Part shown: positions 1 through 7,952 of the stretch, piece by piece
How positions within the stretch are numbered: the stretch's first letter is position 1
Layout: every line of letters begins with the position of its first letter
Assembly: GCA_001556995.1 (NCBI GenBank)
Contig: LSKF01000161.1
Coordinates: 1 to 31,264 of the forward strand
DNA from: Erythrobacteraceae bacterium CCH12-C2
GTDB taxonomy: Bacteria > Pseudomonadota > Alphaproteobacteria > Sphingomonadales > Sphingomonadaceae
Reading direction: 5' to 3'
DNA length: 31,264 nucleotides
Notes under the pieces: model-generated
The model's input: the letters and a program-made list of their open reading frames with translations, nothing else
Databases searched by the model: none
Told to the model about the DNA's origin: nothing
Made by a program: the position numbers and the translations under genes

Positions 1-70
1 CAATCCCGCTGTCGCCCCGCGCGCACGCATAGCGCCATCATCGCCGGGTCATCGCGCGGTCATAGCCGCC

Positions 71-1546
71 TCATCCCCCGGCCGTCGCGCGCTGCTTGCG
101 CGCTGCTGACGCGCTCACTGCGCCAAACACCGCCAGCCCGCTTGCCAGCATCCACAGGAAGGCGCCGGGCACCCCCAGGCCCCAGTCGAGCACCCCCAGC
201 ACCCCCACTTGCACCGCAATCGCCGCTACGGCAGCGCGGGTGCCGCGGCCGATCCCGGCGAGGCCCATGATGATCGGCACCGCCAGCACCGCGGCAATCG
301 CGCTGGCATCGAGGACCAGATCGCGCAAGGATTCCCCCTGCGCCGCGAGCCACGCCGCCACCGCCGCCGCACCCACCGTCGCCCCCCGCGCGGCCCGCAG
401 CAGGGCGAGGGGAGAAGCGTTCGGATTCAAGCGCTTGTACCCGCTCTCGGTCACCACCGCCGAGACCGCAAGCAGCGCAGAATCGACCGAGGAGAGGATC
501 GCGGAAATCAGCGCTCCGGTGAAAATGACGTAGAGCCAAGGCGGCATCAGCGCGGTGGCGAGGCTCGGCAGATAGGCCTCGTCCGCGCCCAAGGTGAGCC
601 CGAGCTGAGGCCCGAACAGCCCAAGGCTCACCGGGATCAGCCCCGCGACAAGGTAAATCCCCGCCCCGATCATCGCCCCCCGCCGCGCCACCTCGGGCGA
701 CTTGGCGCCAAGGGTGCGGGCAATCGCCTCCTGACTGACCATGGTGCCGATGATCGGGATGAGCCACAGCTCCGCCAGGTCAACCCAGCTCTCGCCGGGG
801 AGCGCGAAGGTGAGCTTGGCAGGGGGCAGGGCGGCCCACATCGCGCCGGGGCCTCCCGCCGCGCTGACCATCAGGGCGAAGAGGATGGTGATGGCGACGA
901 GGATGATGATTCCCTGCACGATGTCAGTGACGACATCGCCCGCAAGGCCTCCGAACAGGGTGTAGGTCATCACCAGCAGCGTCGCTCCGACCAGCGCCGT
1001 GGTGAAGTCCACCCCCGAAGCGCCCGACAGGATCACCGCGAAGGCGAAGAGCTGCGCCGCCGACCATGTGGTGGCCGAGAGCGCGATCACCACCGCCGCG
1101 AGCCCCTCGGTCCCCGCGCCGAACCGGTCGCGCAGGAAATCGGCGATCGTGATGAAGGCCCCGGCGCGTAGCCTATAGGCGAAGAACAGCGCGATGGCGA
1201 ACAGTCCCAGCGCATAGGCAAAGGGCTCGGCCCGCGCGCCCGCCATACCATCGCGCGCAACATCGCCCGAGGTCGCGATCAGGCTTTCGGAGGCGAACCA
1301 TGTGGCGAACACCGACATGCCGACGGCAAAGGTGCCAAGGCTGCGGCCGGCGACGAGATAATCGGCGTCGGACTTCGCCCCGCGCCCGGCCCAGACCGAA
1401 AGCGCGATCTGGGCTGCAACGTAGAGCAGTATCAAGGTCAGGGTGATGGCGGTGGTCCCCTCGTCAGGTGCCGCGATGGATCGGCGGCGGCATTGTGCGC
1501 GCTTGCGATAACTACCCGCGCGTCTGCGTCCTGCAAGGGGCAGCAC
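71..1546 (-). CDS. Sodium:solute symporter family (SSS) transporter
   Basis: This is an integral membrane protein of up to 491 residues with about 13 hydrophobic segments. It resembles the SSS family, which couples sodium entry to uptake of a small solute such as an amino acid, sugar or organic acid. Family-like stretches include YLVAGRSLGTFAVGMSVFATW near the second helix (adjacent to the usual sodium site) and GGLAGDVVTDIVQG in the middle. The substrate cannot be read from the sequence. The start is uncertain. A GTG at 1546 has a GGGGGA stretch 7 bases upstream, but it gives an arginine-rich 30-residue leader that is unusual for the family. The first transmembrane helix begins at about residue 30, so the true start may lie downstream. 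It has no obvious operon partner inside the window. Confidence 0.85.
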   Translation of the reverse strand: MLPLAGRRRAGSYRKRAQCRRRSIAAPDEGTTAITLTLILLYVAAQIALSVWAGRGAKSDADYLVAGRSLGTFAVGMSVFATWFASESLIATSGDVARDGMAGARAEPFAYALGLFAIALFFAYRLRAGAFITIADFLRDRFGAGTEGLAAVVIALSATTWSAAQLFAFAVILSGASGVDFTTALVGATLLVMTYTLFGGLAGDVVTDIVQGIIILVAITILFALMVSAAGGPGAMWAALPPAKLTFALPGESWVDLAELWLIPIIGTMVSQEAIARTLGAKSPEVARRGAMIGAGIYLVAGLIPVSLGLFGPQLGLTLGADEAYLPSLATALMPPWLYVIFTGALISAILSSVDSALLAVSAVVTESGYKRLNPNASPLALLRAARGATVGAAAVAAWLAAQGESLRDLVLDASAIAAVLAVPIIMGLAGIGRGTRAAVAAIAVQVGVLGVLDWGLGVPGAFLWMLASGLAVFGAVSASAARKQRATAGG

Positions 1547-1622
1547 TGATAATCCCCCGCTCGCGCATCTGGCTGATGGCGGTCGGCGTAGCTAAGCGCG
1601 CAACTCTGTAAGGACTCTGACC

Positions 1623-2021
1623 ATGACCCATCGCTCCGCCACCCTGATCCGCCCTGTCGCTCTTGCTCTGGGGTGTGCCATGATGGGCACTTGGGGCGCG
1701 GTGCAGGCCGGCGAAATCAACTCGAACCTTCAGATCGAGGCAGGCCAGACCTTTGAGCTGGGCGGGGGGCAGGAGGGGGGCTTTACCGTCACCGGGCGCA
1801 ACACCGGGCCGGTCGCGGTCGAGGTGCTGGGCAAGGCCGAGGGAGCGCAGGTGAGTGTCAGCCGCGGGACGGTGGCACCCGGCGGCGATGTGAAGGCGAG
1901 CTTTGCTCCGGGGGAAATGGCGCTGCTGCGCAACCCATCGGCCCGCGAGACCGCGCGGTTGAAGCTGAAGATCAGCGGCGATACCTCATCGCTCGGGATG
2001 AGCTGCTCGCCCAATTCGTAA
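1623..2021 (+). CDS. Small exported protein of unknown function
   Basis: This is a 132-residue protein that I do not recognise. Residues 1-29 look like a Sec signal peptide: a basic start, a hydrophobic core ALALGCAMMG and a likely cleavage site after VQA. The mature part is rich in glycine, with alternating valine/threonine stretches suggesting a small beta-sandwich, and it has a single cysteine near the C-terminus. The ATG at 1623 is preceded by TAAGGA, a reasonable ribosome-binding site. It converges with the rlpA-like gene, leaving only 14 bases between the stop codons. GC-rich codon use and the signal peptide argue that it is real. Its function is unknown, though the periplasm is the likely location. 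Confidence 0.7.
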   Translation: MTHRSATLIRPVALALGCAMMGTWGAVQAGEINSNLQIEAGQTFELGGGQEGGFTVTGRNTGPVAVEVLGKAEGAQVSVSRGTVAPGGDVKASFAPGEMALLRNPSARETARLKLKISGDTSSLGMSCSPNS

Positions 2022-2035
2022 TTTTGCGCCGAGGA

Positions 2036-2596
2036 TCAGTCGGCGATCAGCGACAATTCGACCGTGGCATGGCCGCGCGCGATGAGGCCAAGATCTTCGG
2101 CGGCGGCGCGGCTGACATCGATCATCCGGCCTCGGGTGAAGGGGCCACGGTCGGTGATCCGCACCACCACGCTCGCGCCATTGGCGGGGTTTGTGACCCG
2201 CACCAGCGAGCCGAAGGGCAGCGTGCGGTGGGCCGCCGTCATGGCGCGGTTGTCGAACATCTCGCCGCTGGCGGTGCGGCGACCGTTGAATTTGGCGGCG
2301 TAGTAAGACGCGCTACCGCGCCCGATATGGGTTTCCTGCGGTTCTGAAGGCACGGCAGGGTCGCGCTCGGGCGCTGGCGACGGGGCGGTAACTTCGCTGG
2401 TGAGCGAAACCGGCACCAGTTCGATCACAGCGGCGCTGGTGGCAGGCCCAATCTGCGTCGAGGTTGCATCCGGGGTGGCAGCGGAGGAGGCGGCGAGTGG
2501 GAGGATGCCCAGCAGGCCTGCGACCAAGGCGGTCTGCAAGCTTCTGGCGCTTACGCTTCGGGCATCTAGGCCGGCTATGCGATTTCCCGTCCGCAT
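2036..2596 (-). CDS. rlpA: RlpA-family septal ring lytic transglycosylase
   Basis: This 186-residue exported protein has a C-terminal double-psi beta-barrel of the RlpA type at about residues 95-186. RlpA enzymes cleave peptidoglycan strands lacking stem peptides and act at the septum and cell poles. Diagnostic sequence includes GSASYYAAKFNGRRTASGE, TAAHRTLPFGSLV (with the conserved His) and VRITDRGPF (with the catalytic-type Asp). The N-terminus has a basic stretch and hydrophobic core ending at AASSAA, consistent with a signal peptide. I see no lipobox. There is no SPOR domain after the barrel, so septal targeting through denuded glycan is not obvious. The ATG at 2596 was chosen because the signal peptide follows directly. 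Confidence 0.88.
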   Translation of the reverse strand: MRTGNRIAGLDARSVSARSLQTALVAGLLGILPLAASSAATPDATSTQIGPATSAAVIELVPVSLTSEVTAPSPAPERDPAVPSEPQETHIGRGSASYYAAKFNGRRTASGEMFDNRAMTAAHRTLPFGSLVRVTNPANGASVVVRITDRGPFTRGRMIDVSRAAAEDLGLIARGHATVELSLIAD

Positions 2597-2799
2597 GGCG
2601 GGGCCGATAGATCGTGAGCCTTACAAAAAGCAAACCACCGCAACGGGTCATCGCTCAGGCGGTGCTGCTGCGGCATGAGCCGCCCGGCAAATGCGGTGAA
2701 ATGATGGCGGAGGCACTCCTGATCAGGGCGCATTTCCGCAAATCCGGTCGCTGCGACTCGGTGGGAAGCGGCAGAGGTCCCGCTCAGATTCATGACCCC

Positions 2800-3480
2800 C
2801 AGATAGCAAATGGGGCCGGCATTGCTGCCGACCCCACTCTCACCGACGCGTGGACGCTCCGTTCCCAGCGAGGCATGTGGCGGACCAACCACCTCGCGGT
2901 CTTCAGAGCGCGCTTGGCGCCCGATGTCTGGCCCTGATTCACCCGCCTTGCGGCTGGCTTCCCAGAGTTTCGTCACCGGCGCTCGCACCGGCATCCGGCT
3001 TTCGCTTCTGCCCTGCCGCGCCGTCCCGAAGCCCGCAGGCCTTGGGTAGCGCCGCCATGCACAGTCGCCTGGCCGAGGCGCAGGTCCCTTTACTGGTTCG
3101 TTCTGCGGCGGCTGGGGGCTTTCGCCTTTCCGCTGCGTGTCGTTCCAGCCCGGTTCCCGGCCTGTCCGGCGGCACTGCGTCGCGCTCCTCTCAAACGAGA
3201 CCGCTTGCCTTTCGCCGAAGCCTTGGGCATGCCGTCTCTCGATCGGCGCGGGGACATGTGCCACCGCCATCTTGGGATCCAGAACCGCTTTAAATTCAGA
3301 GCCTTGCGGCTCTTCCTTCCCAGCGGCTTGTGTCCCGAAGACAGCTTGAAAGTGCGCCTGAATCGGCGATCTGGCAACATCTGCGTGCCGCAGTTTTCCA
3401 CTTTCGCCAGGATCGCCTGTGGACACGAGTGGATAAGTCAACGGTTCGTCGCATATCGTGTGAAATCGCACTGACCACTC
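2800..3480 (-). ncRNA. Candidate structured RNA (ends unknown)
   Basis: Read on the minus strand, this stretch contains a 10-bp stem closed by GCAA (2812-2835, one G-U pair), a 6-bp stem AGAGCC/GGCTCT closed by GCAA (3298-3313), and short GCC/GGC stems closed by GCAA (2945-2954) and GAAA (3117-3126). On the plus strand the same loops would read TTGC or TTTC, which are not stable tetraloops. The hairpins therefore favour a minus-strand transcript. The strand is purine-rich and lacks genome-like codon use. I could not match it to RNase P RNA, tmRNA, 6S or SRP RNA by their conserved sequences. Ends, promoter and function are unknown, so this is a hypothesis from structure only. Confidence 0.25.
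3394..3436. promoter_or_regulatory. Cluster of three DnaA-box-like sites
   Basis: Within 43 bp there are TTTTCCACT (3394-3402, 7 of 9 matches to TTATCCACA), TGTGGACAC (3418-3426, 7 of 9 to the reverse form) and AGTGGATAA (3428-3436, 8 of 9 to the reverse form). The sites lie in the gene-free stretch downstream of argG. Such clusters occur at replication origins and at DnaA-regulated promoters. No AT-rich unwinding region or typical origin-neighbour gene is seen nearby, so the role is open. Confidence 0.35.
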
Positions 3481-3570
3481 GGATCAGTCAGCCGCGAAAT
3501 TGTAACAATAAGCCCGTGAGGCTCGCTCAGCCACCGCCGCGACTCGGTTTTCCCCGGTTCGTGGGAGCGA

Positions 3571-4797
3571 TCAGGCGTCGCGGTCGCGCCGTGCCAGCAG
3601 CCGCAGGCGCAGGCCGTTGAGCTTGATGAAGCCCTGCGCGTCCTTCTGGTCATAGGCCCCGGCGTCATCCTCGAAGGTGACGTGCGCCTCGGAATAGAGC
3701 GAATGGGGCGATTTGCGGCCCACCACACTGGCGAGGCCCTTGTAGAGCTTGAGCCGCACGGTGCCGGTGACCTTGTCCTGGCTGTGATCAATCGCAGCCT
3801 GAAGCATCTCGCGCTCGGGGCTGAACCAGAAGCCATTATAGATGAGCTCGGCATAGCGCGGCATCAGCTCGTCCTTGAGATGCGCGGCGCCGCGATCGAG
3901 GGTGATCTGCTCGATCCCCCGATGCGCGCGCGCGTAGATTTCGCCGCCGGGGGTTTCGTACATCCCGCGGCTCTTCATGCCGACGAAGCGGTTTTCGACC
4001 AGATCGAGCCGGCCGATGCCATGCTTGCGGCCGAGATCGTTGAGTGCCGCGAGCAGCGTGGCAGGCGACATCGCTTCGCCGTTGAGCGCCACCCCGTCGC
4101 CGCGCTCGAAGTCCACCGTGATGTATTCGGGGGTATCGGGCGCGTCCTCGGGATTGACCGTGCGCGAATAGACGTAGTCGGGGGTTTCCTCCCACGGGTC
4201 TTCGAGCACCTTACCTTCCGATGAGGTGTGCAGCAGGTTCGCGTCGGTCGAGAAGGGGCTTTCGCCGCGCTTGTCCTTCGGCACCTGTATCTGGTGCTTT
4301 TCGGCCCACGCGATCAGCGCCGTGCGGCTGGTGAGATCCCATTCGCGCCACGGGGCGATCACCTTGATGTCGGGGTCAAGCGCATAGGCGCTGAGTTCAA
4401 AGCGCACCTGATCATTGCCCTTGCCTGTCGCGCCATGAGCAATGAAATCCGCGCCTGTTTCATGCGCGATCTCGACCAGCCGCTTGGAAATGAGCGGGCG
4501 GGCGATTGAGGTGCCGAGCAGATAGTCGCCCTCATAACGGGCATTGGCGCGCATCATCGGGAAGACGAAATCGCGCACGAATTCTTCGCGCAGATCCTCG
4601 ATGAAGATGTGATTGTCGGGGATGCCCATGGCGCGCGCCTTGGCACGGGCGGGCTCGATCTCTTCGCCCTGACCCAGATCAGCGGTGAAGGTCACGACCT
4701 CCAGCCCGCGTTCCACGCTCAGCCACTTGGCAATGACGCTGGTATCGAGACCGCCCGAATAGGCAAGGACGACTTTTGCGGGCTGGGTCTGGGCCAT
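3571..4797 (-). CDS. argG: Argininosuccinate synthase
   Basis: This 408-residue enzyme joins citrulline and aspartate using ATP to give argininosuccinate, the next-to-last step of arginine synthesis in the cytoplasm. The N-terminal ATP pyrophosphatase motif [10 protein letters not shown] is at about residues 11-20. Family stretches such as [13 protein letters not shown] and [23 protein letters not shown] follow. The length matches the family (about 400-410). The ATG at 4797 is preferred over a TTG two codons upstream because AGGAA lies 8 bases before it. It is followed by the gene-poor 2597-3570 stretch; no strong terminator is evident. A 4-TM protein gene lies 90 bp upstream on the same strand, with no evidence of a shared role. 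Confidence 0.97.
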   Translation of the reverse strand: MAQTQPAKVVLAYSGGLDTSVIAKWLSVERGLEVVTFTADLGQGEEIEPARAKARAMGIPDNHIFIEDLREEFVRDFVFPMMRANARYEGDYLLGTSIARPLISKRLVEIAHETGADFIAHGATGKGNDQVRFELSAYALDPDIKVIAPWREWDLTSRTALIAWAEKHQIQVPKDKRGESPFSTDANLLHTSSEGKVLEDPWEETPDYVYSRTVNPEDAPDTPEYITVDFERGDGVALNGEAMSPATLLAALNDLGRKHGIGRLDLVENRFVGMKSRGMYETPGGEIYARAHRGIEQITLDRGAAHLKDELMPRYAELIYNGFWFSPEREMLQAAIDHSQDKVTGTVRLKLYKGLASVVGRKSPHSLYSEAHVTFEDDAGAYDQKDAQGFIKLNGLRLRLLARRDRDA

Positions 4798-4887
4798 GGA
4801 CAATTCCTGGATCGGGGGTTCGCGCGTCCTCTAGCAGCGCTTGCCCGCGCCGCAAGTGAAACGAAGCCGGCCGATCCAGACGGCGTC

Positions 4888-5325
4888 TCACGCCAGTGAG
4901 TCGCGGCGCACTGCCTGCCGTGCCACCCACACCAACGCCGCGGCAATCGCCACCACCAACGTAAGCACAATGACCTGCGGCGGGCCGAAAGCCGCGAACA
5001 CCCCGAGGATGATGTCGCCCGCATAAAGCGCAAGGTAGGCGCCGAGCGAAACCCATAGTACCGTCAGCGCCGCGCGGTGCGCCAGTAGCAGCAACCCGCA
5101 GCCTAACACTCCGCCCACAGTGCCAATCCCGAAGGCGAATCCCATCCACACTGGGAGGCCCGCATAAAGTTCCGCCTGTTCCGCCGTCATGCCTTGCGCC
5201 ATCAGTCCGGCGCGATCGGCGAAAGTCTGGCTTGCAAAGAGGTAGGCCCCAAACAGGCTCCACAGGAGTCCGGCAATGGCGGCGAGGCGAACTCCCATCG
5301 AGGCAGGCGCGGCAGTATCGGTCAT
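4888..5325 (-). CDS. Small four-helix membrane protein (sphingomonad 'sugar transporter'-like)
   Basis: This is a 145-residue protein with four predicted transmembrane helices at about residues 12-33, 60-81, 86-107 and 116-138. The stretch QAELYAGLPVWMGFAFGIGT followed by GGVLG and a leucine run resembles small sphingomonad membrane proteins often labelled 'sugar transporter' without experimental support. I would not assign transport from sequence alone. The frame is open further upstream, but the ATG at 5325 has GGAGA about 8 bases before it, and the protein upstream of that point looks non-coding. It lies between cfa and argG on the same strand, 119 bp after cfa. Confidence 0.75.
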   Translation of the reverse strand: MTDTAAPASMGVRLAAIAGLLWSLFGAYLFASQTFADRAGLMAQGMTAEQAELYAGLPVWMGFAFGIGTVGGVLGCGLLLLAHRAALTVLWVSLGAYLALYAGDIILGVFAAFGPPQVIVLTLVVAIAAALVWVARQAVRRDSLA

Positions 5326-5444
5326 CAAGCGTCTCCGTATCAGGATGCCGCCCATCGGTGCGAGGGCAGTCCGATACAGAGACGCAGGCGAAAGCAAGGA
5401 TTCGACAGGCGCGTGAAAAAATGTGTGCCGCCGACTTTCGATGA

Positions 5445-6668
5445 TCAAGCGTAGAGGTAATTGCGCGTGATCGGCAGGGCGTGGCGGCTGCGGATGTACT
5501 GGATCTGGAAGTTGCACATGCTGCCATGCTCGAACACGGTCGCCGCGCCCGCGAGGTAGAAGGTCCACATCCGGAAGAAGCGCTCGTCATACATCGCGAT
5601 GATCGCGTCGCGGTGCGCCATGCAGTTGGCGTACCACGCGCGCAGCGTCTTGCCGTAGTGCAGCCTCAGTGTTTCGACATCGGCGGCGATCAGGCGGTGC
5701 TTTTCGGAGGCCGCCACGGTTTCCGACAGCGCCGGGATATAGCCGCCGGGGAAGATATACTTGCGGGTAAAGGCATCGGTGGTGCCGGGGCCGCCCATGC
5801 GCCCGATGGTGTGGAGCAGCATCACCCCGTCATCGGTGAGCATCTTGGCGCAGGCTTCGAAATAGGTTTCGAACTGCGCGCGGCCGACATGTTCGAACAT
5901 GCCGACCGAGACGATCCGGTCGAACTTGCGGCCTGACGCGGCGGTATCGCGGTAGTCTTCAAGCAGGATCGTGACCTTGTCAGCCACTCCGGCCTCGCGC
6001 ACCTTTTCGCGCGCGAGGGCGGCTTGTTCCTCGGAAAGGGTGATCCCGGTGACGTGGACATCGTGGTGCTTCGCCAGGTGAATCGCCATCCCGCCCCAGC
6101 CGCAGCCGATATCGAGCACCTGCTGGCCCGGGGTCAGCGCCAGTTTCTTGGCGATGTGCTGGAGCTTCGCGCCCTGCGCCTCGGCCAGCGTCGTCACGCC
6201 TTCGGCCCAATAGGCGCAGGAATATTGCCAGTGCTCATCATCGAGCATCAGCGCATAGAGATCATTGCCGATATCATAGTGATGCGCGACGTTTTGCTTC
6301 GAGCCGACGCGGTTGTTGATCTGTTCGGCGGTGAAGCTCGCGCGGTTGAGCAGTTTCTTGAAGAAGCTCGGCGGCCCGATATCGCCGCCCTTGTCCCACG
6401 GGTTGTTGGCCCGCAGCAGGCTGACGAGGCCCATCACGTCGCCTTCCTCGATCAGCAGGCGGCCATCCATGAAGGCCTCGGCCGCGCCGAGCCGGGGGTC
6501 GAGAATAATGTCGCGCGGCACCCGCGCATCAGTGAAGCGGATCACGATCTCGGGAAAGCCGGGGGTGGCGGTGCCATAGGTGCTCACGCTGCCATCGGCG
6601 AAGACCACGCCGAGGCGGCCCTGCGTGACGCCGCGGGAAAGAAAACGGTCGAGGAGAGGCTTGCTCAT
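5445..6668 (-). CDS. cfa: Cyclopropane-fatty-acyl-phospholipid synthase
   Basis: This 407-residue SAM-dependent enzyme transfers a methylene group to the double bond of unsaturated fatty acyl chains in membrane phospholipids, typically in stationary phase or under acid stress. An N-terminal lipid-binding-type region (about 1-120) is followed by a Rossmann methyltransferase domain. The key motifs are NVAHHYDIGNDLYALMLD, the SAM-binding VLDIGCGWGG at about residue 175, and VSVGMFEHVG. The C-terminal FPGGYIPAL and YGKTLRAWYANC stretches also match the family. The ATG at 6668 follows a strong AAAGGAG. The length is slightly greater than the E. coli enzyme (382). It appears to be transcribed alone or with the downstream small membrane protein. 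Confidence 0.93.
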   Translation of the reverse strand: MSKPLLDRFLSRGVTQGRLGVVFADGSVSTYGTATPGFPEIVIRFTDARVPRDIILDPRLGAAEAFMDGRLLIEEGDVMGLVSLLRANNPWDKGGDIGPPSFFKKLLNRASFTAEQINNRVGSKQNVAHHYDIGNDLYALMLDDEHWQYSCAYWAEGVTTLAEAQGAKLQHIAKKLALTPGQQVLDIGCGWGGMAIHLAKHHDVHVTGITLSEEQAALAREKVREAGVADKVTILLEDYRDTAASGRKFDRIVSVGMFEHVGRAQFETYFEACAKMLTDDGVMLLHTIGRMGGPGTTDAFTRKYIFPGGYIPALSETVAASEKHRLIAADVETLRLHYGKTLRAWYANCMAHRDAIIAMYDERFFRMWTFYLAGAATVFEHGSMCNFQIQYIRSRHALPITRNYLYA

Positions 6669-6756
6669 GAGGCTCCTTTCGAGGATGCTGTGCGCTTCGC
6701 TTTAGCCGTCTGTGCGGCTATCGCAATATCGTGGGTTTGAGGTAGGGAGAGGTCCT

Positions 6757-7194
6757 TTGGTCGAGGCGAAAACGGTAATCACCGCTCAGCCGGTGGAGGC
6801 TTTTATTGCGGCTGTCGAACCCTCGGCCAAGCGCGAGGAGGCGCTGGTGCTCGAAGCGCTCTTTCGCGAAGTCACCGGGGTGACACCGAAAATGTGGGGG
6901 CCGAGCATCATCGGCTATGGCTCATATGACTACCGTTACGAAAGCGGTCATTCAGGCACCAGCCTGCGCACTGGTTTTTCGCCCCGCAAGGCCAAGCATT
7001 CTCTCTATATGCATGGCGGGATGTTCACGCCGGAAGATCGCGACCGGCGCACACAATTGCTGAGTCAGTTGGGAAAGCATGGCGAGGGTAAGGCCTGCGT
7101 GTATGTGAATAAGCTAGCCGATATTAATCTCGCGGTGCTTGAAGAGCTGATCCGGCATTGCTGGCAAAGCATGGCGCGAGTTTACCCCGAATAG
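6757..7194 (+). CDS. DUF1801 domain-containing protein
   Basis: This is a soluble protein of 145 residues that is almost entirely one DUF1801 domain. The typical core MWGPSIIGYGSYDYRYESG, then FSPRKAKHSLYM and a late KLADINLAVLEELI, identify the family. Its biochemical role is not established. The chosen start is a TTG at 6757, because AGGGAGAGG lies directly upstream at 6744-6752. A GTG at 6712 in the same frame lacks a ribosome-binding site and would add 15 residues of non-family sequence. The gene is divergent from cfa, with about 90 bp between starts, and converges with the molybdopterin oxidoreductase gene, leaving 8 bp between stop codons. Confidence 0.82.
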   Translation: MVEAKTVITAQPVEAFIAAVEPSAKREEALVLEALFREVTGVTPKMWGPSIIGYGSYDYRYESGHSGTSLRTGFSPRKAKHSLYMHGGMFTPEDRDRRTQLLSQLGKHGEGKACVYVNKLADINLAVLEELIRHCWQSMARVYPE

Positions 7195-7202
7195 GCGCGC
7201 AA

Positions 7203-7952
7203 TCATATGCCGCCGTACCACTGGTATCCGGCAATATCTTCCCAGAACCCGCCCTTGCCGTCGCCGATCTTGGCGAAGCTCGCGACAGCTTCGATCCCGG
7301 TCAGGTATTTGGGGTGCTTGTATCCCAGATGCCGTTCCAGCCGCATCCGCAGCGGCGCGCCGTTCTTTTCCGGGAGCGGCTCACCGTTCAAAGAATGGGC
7401 GATGATGGACTGCGGGTGGTAGGCATCGACCATGTCGACGCTCTCGTAATAGGAGCGGCCATAGAGAATATCGGCGCAGCGGAAGACGATGAACTTCGCC
7501 TCTTCCTTGACCTTGGCCGCATCGAGCAGGGCGGAGAGCTGCGGCCCGGTCCATTCGCCGATCGCGCTCCAGCCTTCCACACAGTCGTGGCGGGTGATCT
7601 GGGTGCGCTGGGGGAGGGCGCGGATGTCGGCCATGGTGAGGCTCAATGGCTTTTCCACGAGACCGCTCACTTCGAGCTTCCAGTCGGGAAAGCCCTTGGC
7701 CAGCTGGTCCCGATAAAACGGGTCTTCGACCGTGACTGAGCCATTGCCCTTGAAGGTCGGCGAACGCTCGGACGGGGCATATTCCCGCACAAGCCCCTGC
7801 TTGCCCGCCAGCGCGCGGTGCGCAGCGCGGTGCCAGCCATCGGCGGTGGCGATCAGGTTCTTGCCGGTCTCGCTCTCCCCGATCTTGGCACATGCGGTTG
7901 CGCCAAGCGCGGCGAACCCGGCAAGCAAGGAGCGGCGCGGGATATCAACCAT
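7203..7952 (-). CDS. Tat-exported molybdopterin-dependent oxidoreductase (sulfite oxidase/MsrP-like fold)
   Basis: This 249-residue protein carries a sulfite-oxidase-type molybdopterin domain. The motif RHDCVEGWS contains Cys124, which by family precedent is the molybdenum ligand. The N-terminus PRRSLLAGFAALGATAC has a twin-arginine and a hydrophobic run. The ATAC end could also be a lipobox, though the -3 residue is Ala instead of Leu. Export of folded cofactor-loaded enzyme to the periplasm is expected. The start at 7952 overlaps the end of the b-type cytochrome gene by 8 bp and has AAGGAG upstream. The cytochrome is the natural electron partner. The substrate is not known; MsrP-like reduction of oxidised methionine or sulfoxides is possible but not shown. 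Confidence 0.88.
   Translation of the reverse strand: MVDIPRRSLLAGFAALGATACAKIGESETGKNLIATADGWHRAAHRALAGKQGLVREYAPSERSPTFKGNGSVTVEDPFYRDQLAKGFPDWKLEVSGLVEKPLSLTMADIRALPQRTQITRHDCVEGWSAIGEWTGPQLSALLDAAKVKEEAKFIVFRCADILYGRSYYESVDMVDAYHPQSIIAHSLNGEPLPEKNGAPLRMRLERHLGYKHPKYLTGIEAVASFAKIGDGKGGFWEDIAGYQWYGGI

Larger units (their letters stand above)
2597..3570. other. 974-bp gap without a convincing gene
   Basis: Long frames stay open here on both strands, but none has codon use like the neighbours. Rare AGA, AGG and CGA codons are common, and third-position GC is well below that of argG or rlpA. None of the translations looks like a known family. What can be seen is a purine-rich minus strand with several short hairpins closed by GCAA or GAAA loops (2812-2835, 2945-2954, 2998-3005, 3117-3126, 3298-3313). 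There is also a group of DnaA-box-like sites at 3394-3436. The minus strand from about 3480 to 2800 is a candidate non-coding RNA, annotated separately. Confidence 0.6.

Noticed and set aside
1..70. Edge of a further gene upstream of position 71
   Set aside because: Frames are open on both strands, but 70 bases give no recognisable protein and no start with a ribosome-binding site.
2575..2793. Possible 72-residue gene beginning MNLSGTSAAS, with GGGGG just before its ATG
   Set aside because: Third-position GC is low for this genome, the product is not recognisable, and the GGGGG may be part of an RNA stem region. It could be revisited if homologues are found.
3394..3436. Chromosomal replication origin
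   Set aside because: Only three imperfect DnaA-like boxes, no AT-rich block, and none of the usual alphaproteobacterial origin neighbours such as hemE, gidA or parAB.
2575..3471. Open frame of 298 codons on the minus strand through the argG-rlpA gap
   Set aside because: Codon use is unlike that of neighbours (many AGA, AGG and CGA), the translation has no family-like motifs or helices, and it runs through several hairpins. High GC makes long chance frames common.
2800..3480. RNase P RNA or permuted tmRNA in the gap
   Set aside because: The conserved GAGGAAAGTCC and ACAGAACCCGGCTTA stretches of RNase P RNA are absent, and no tag-coding AACGACAAC-type sequence or TTCGAATC T-arm is present.
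3520..3532. argG terminator hairpin GGCT/AGCC
   Set aside because: A four-base stem with a five-base loop and no T run is too weak to call.
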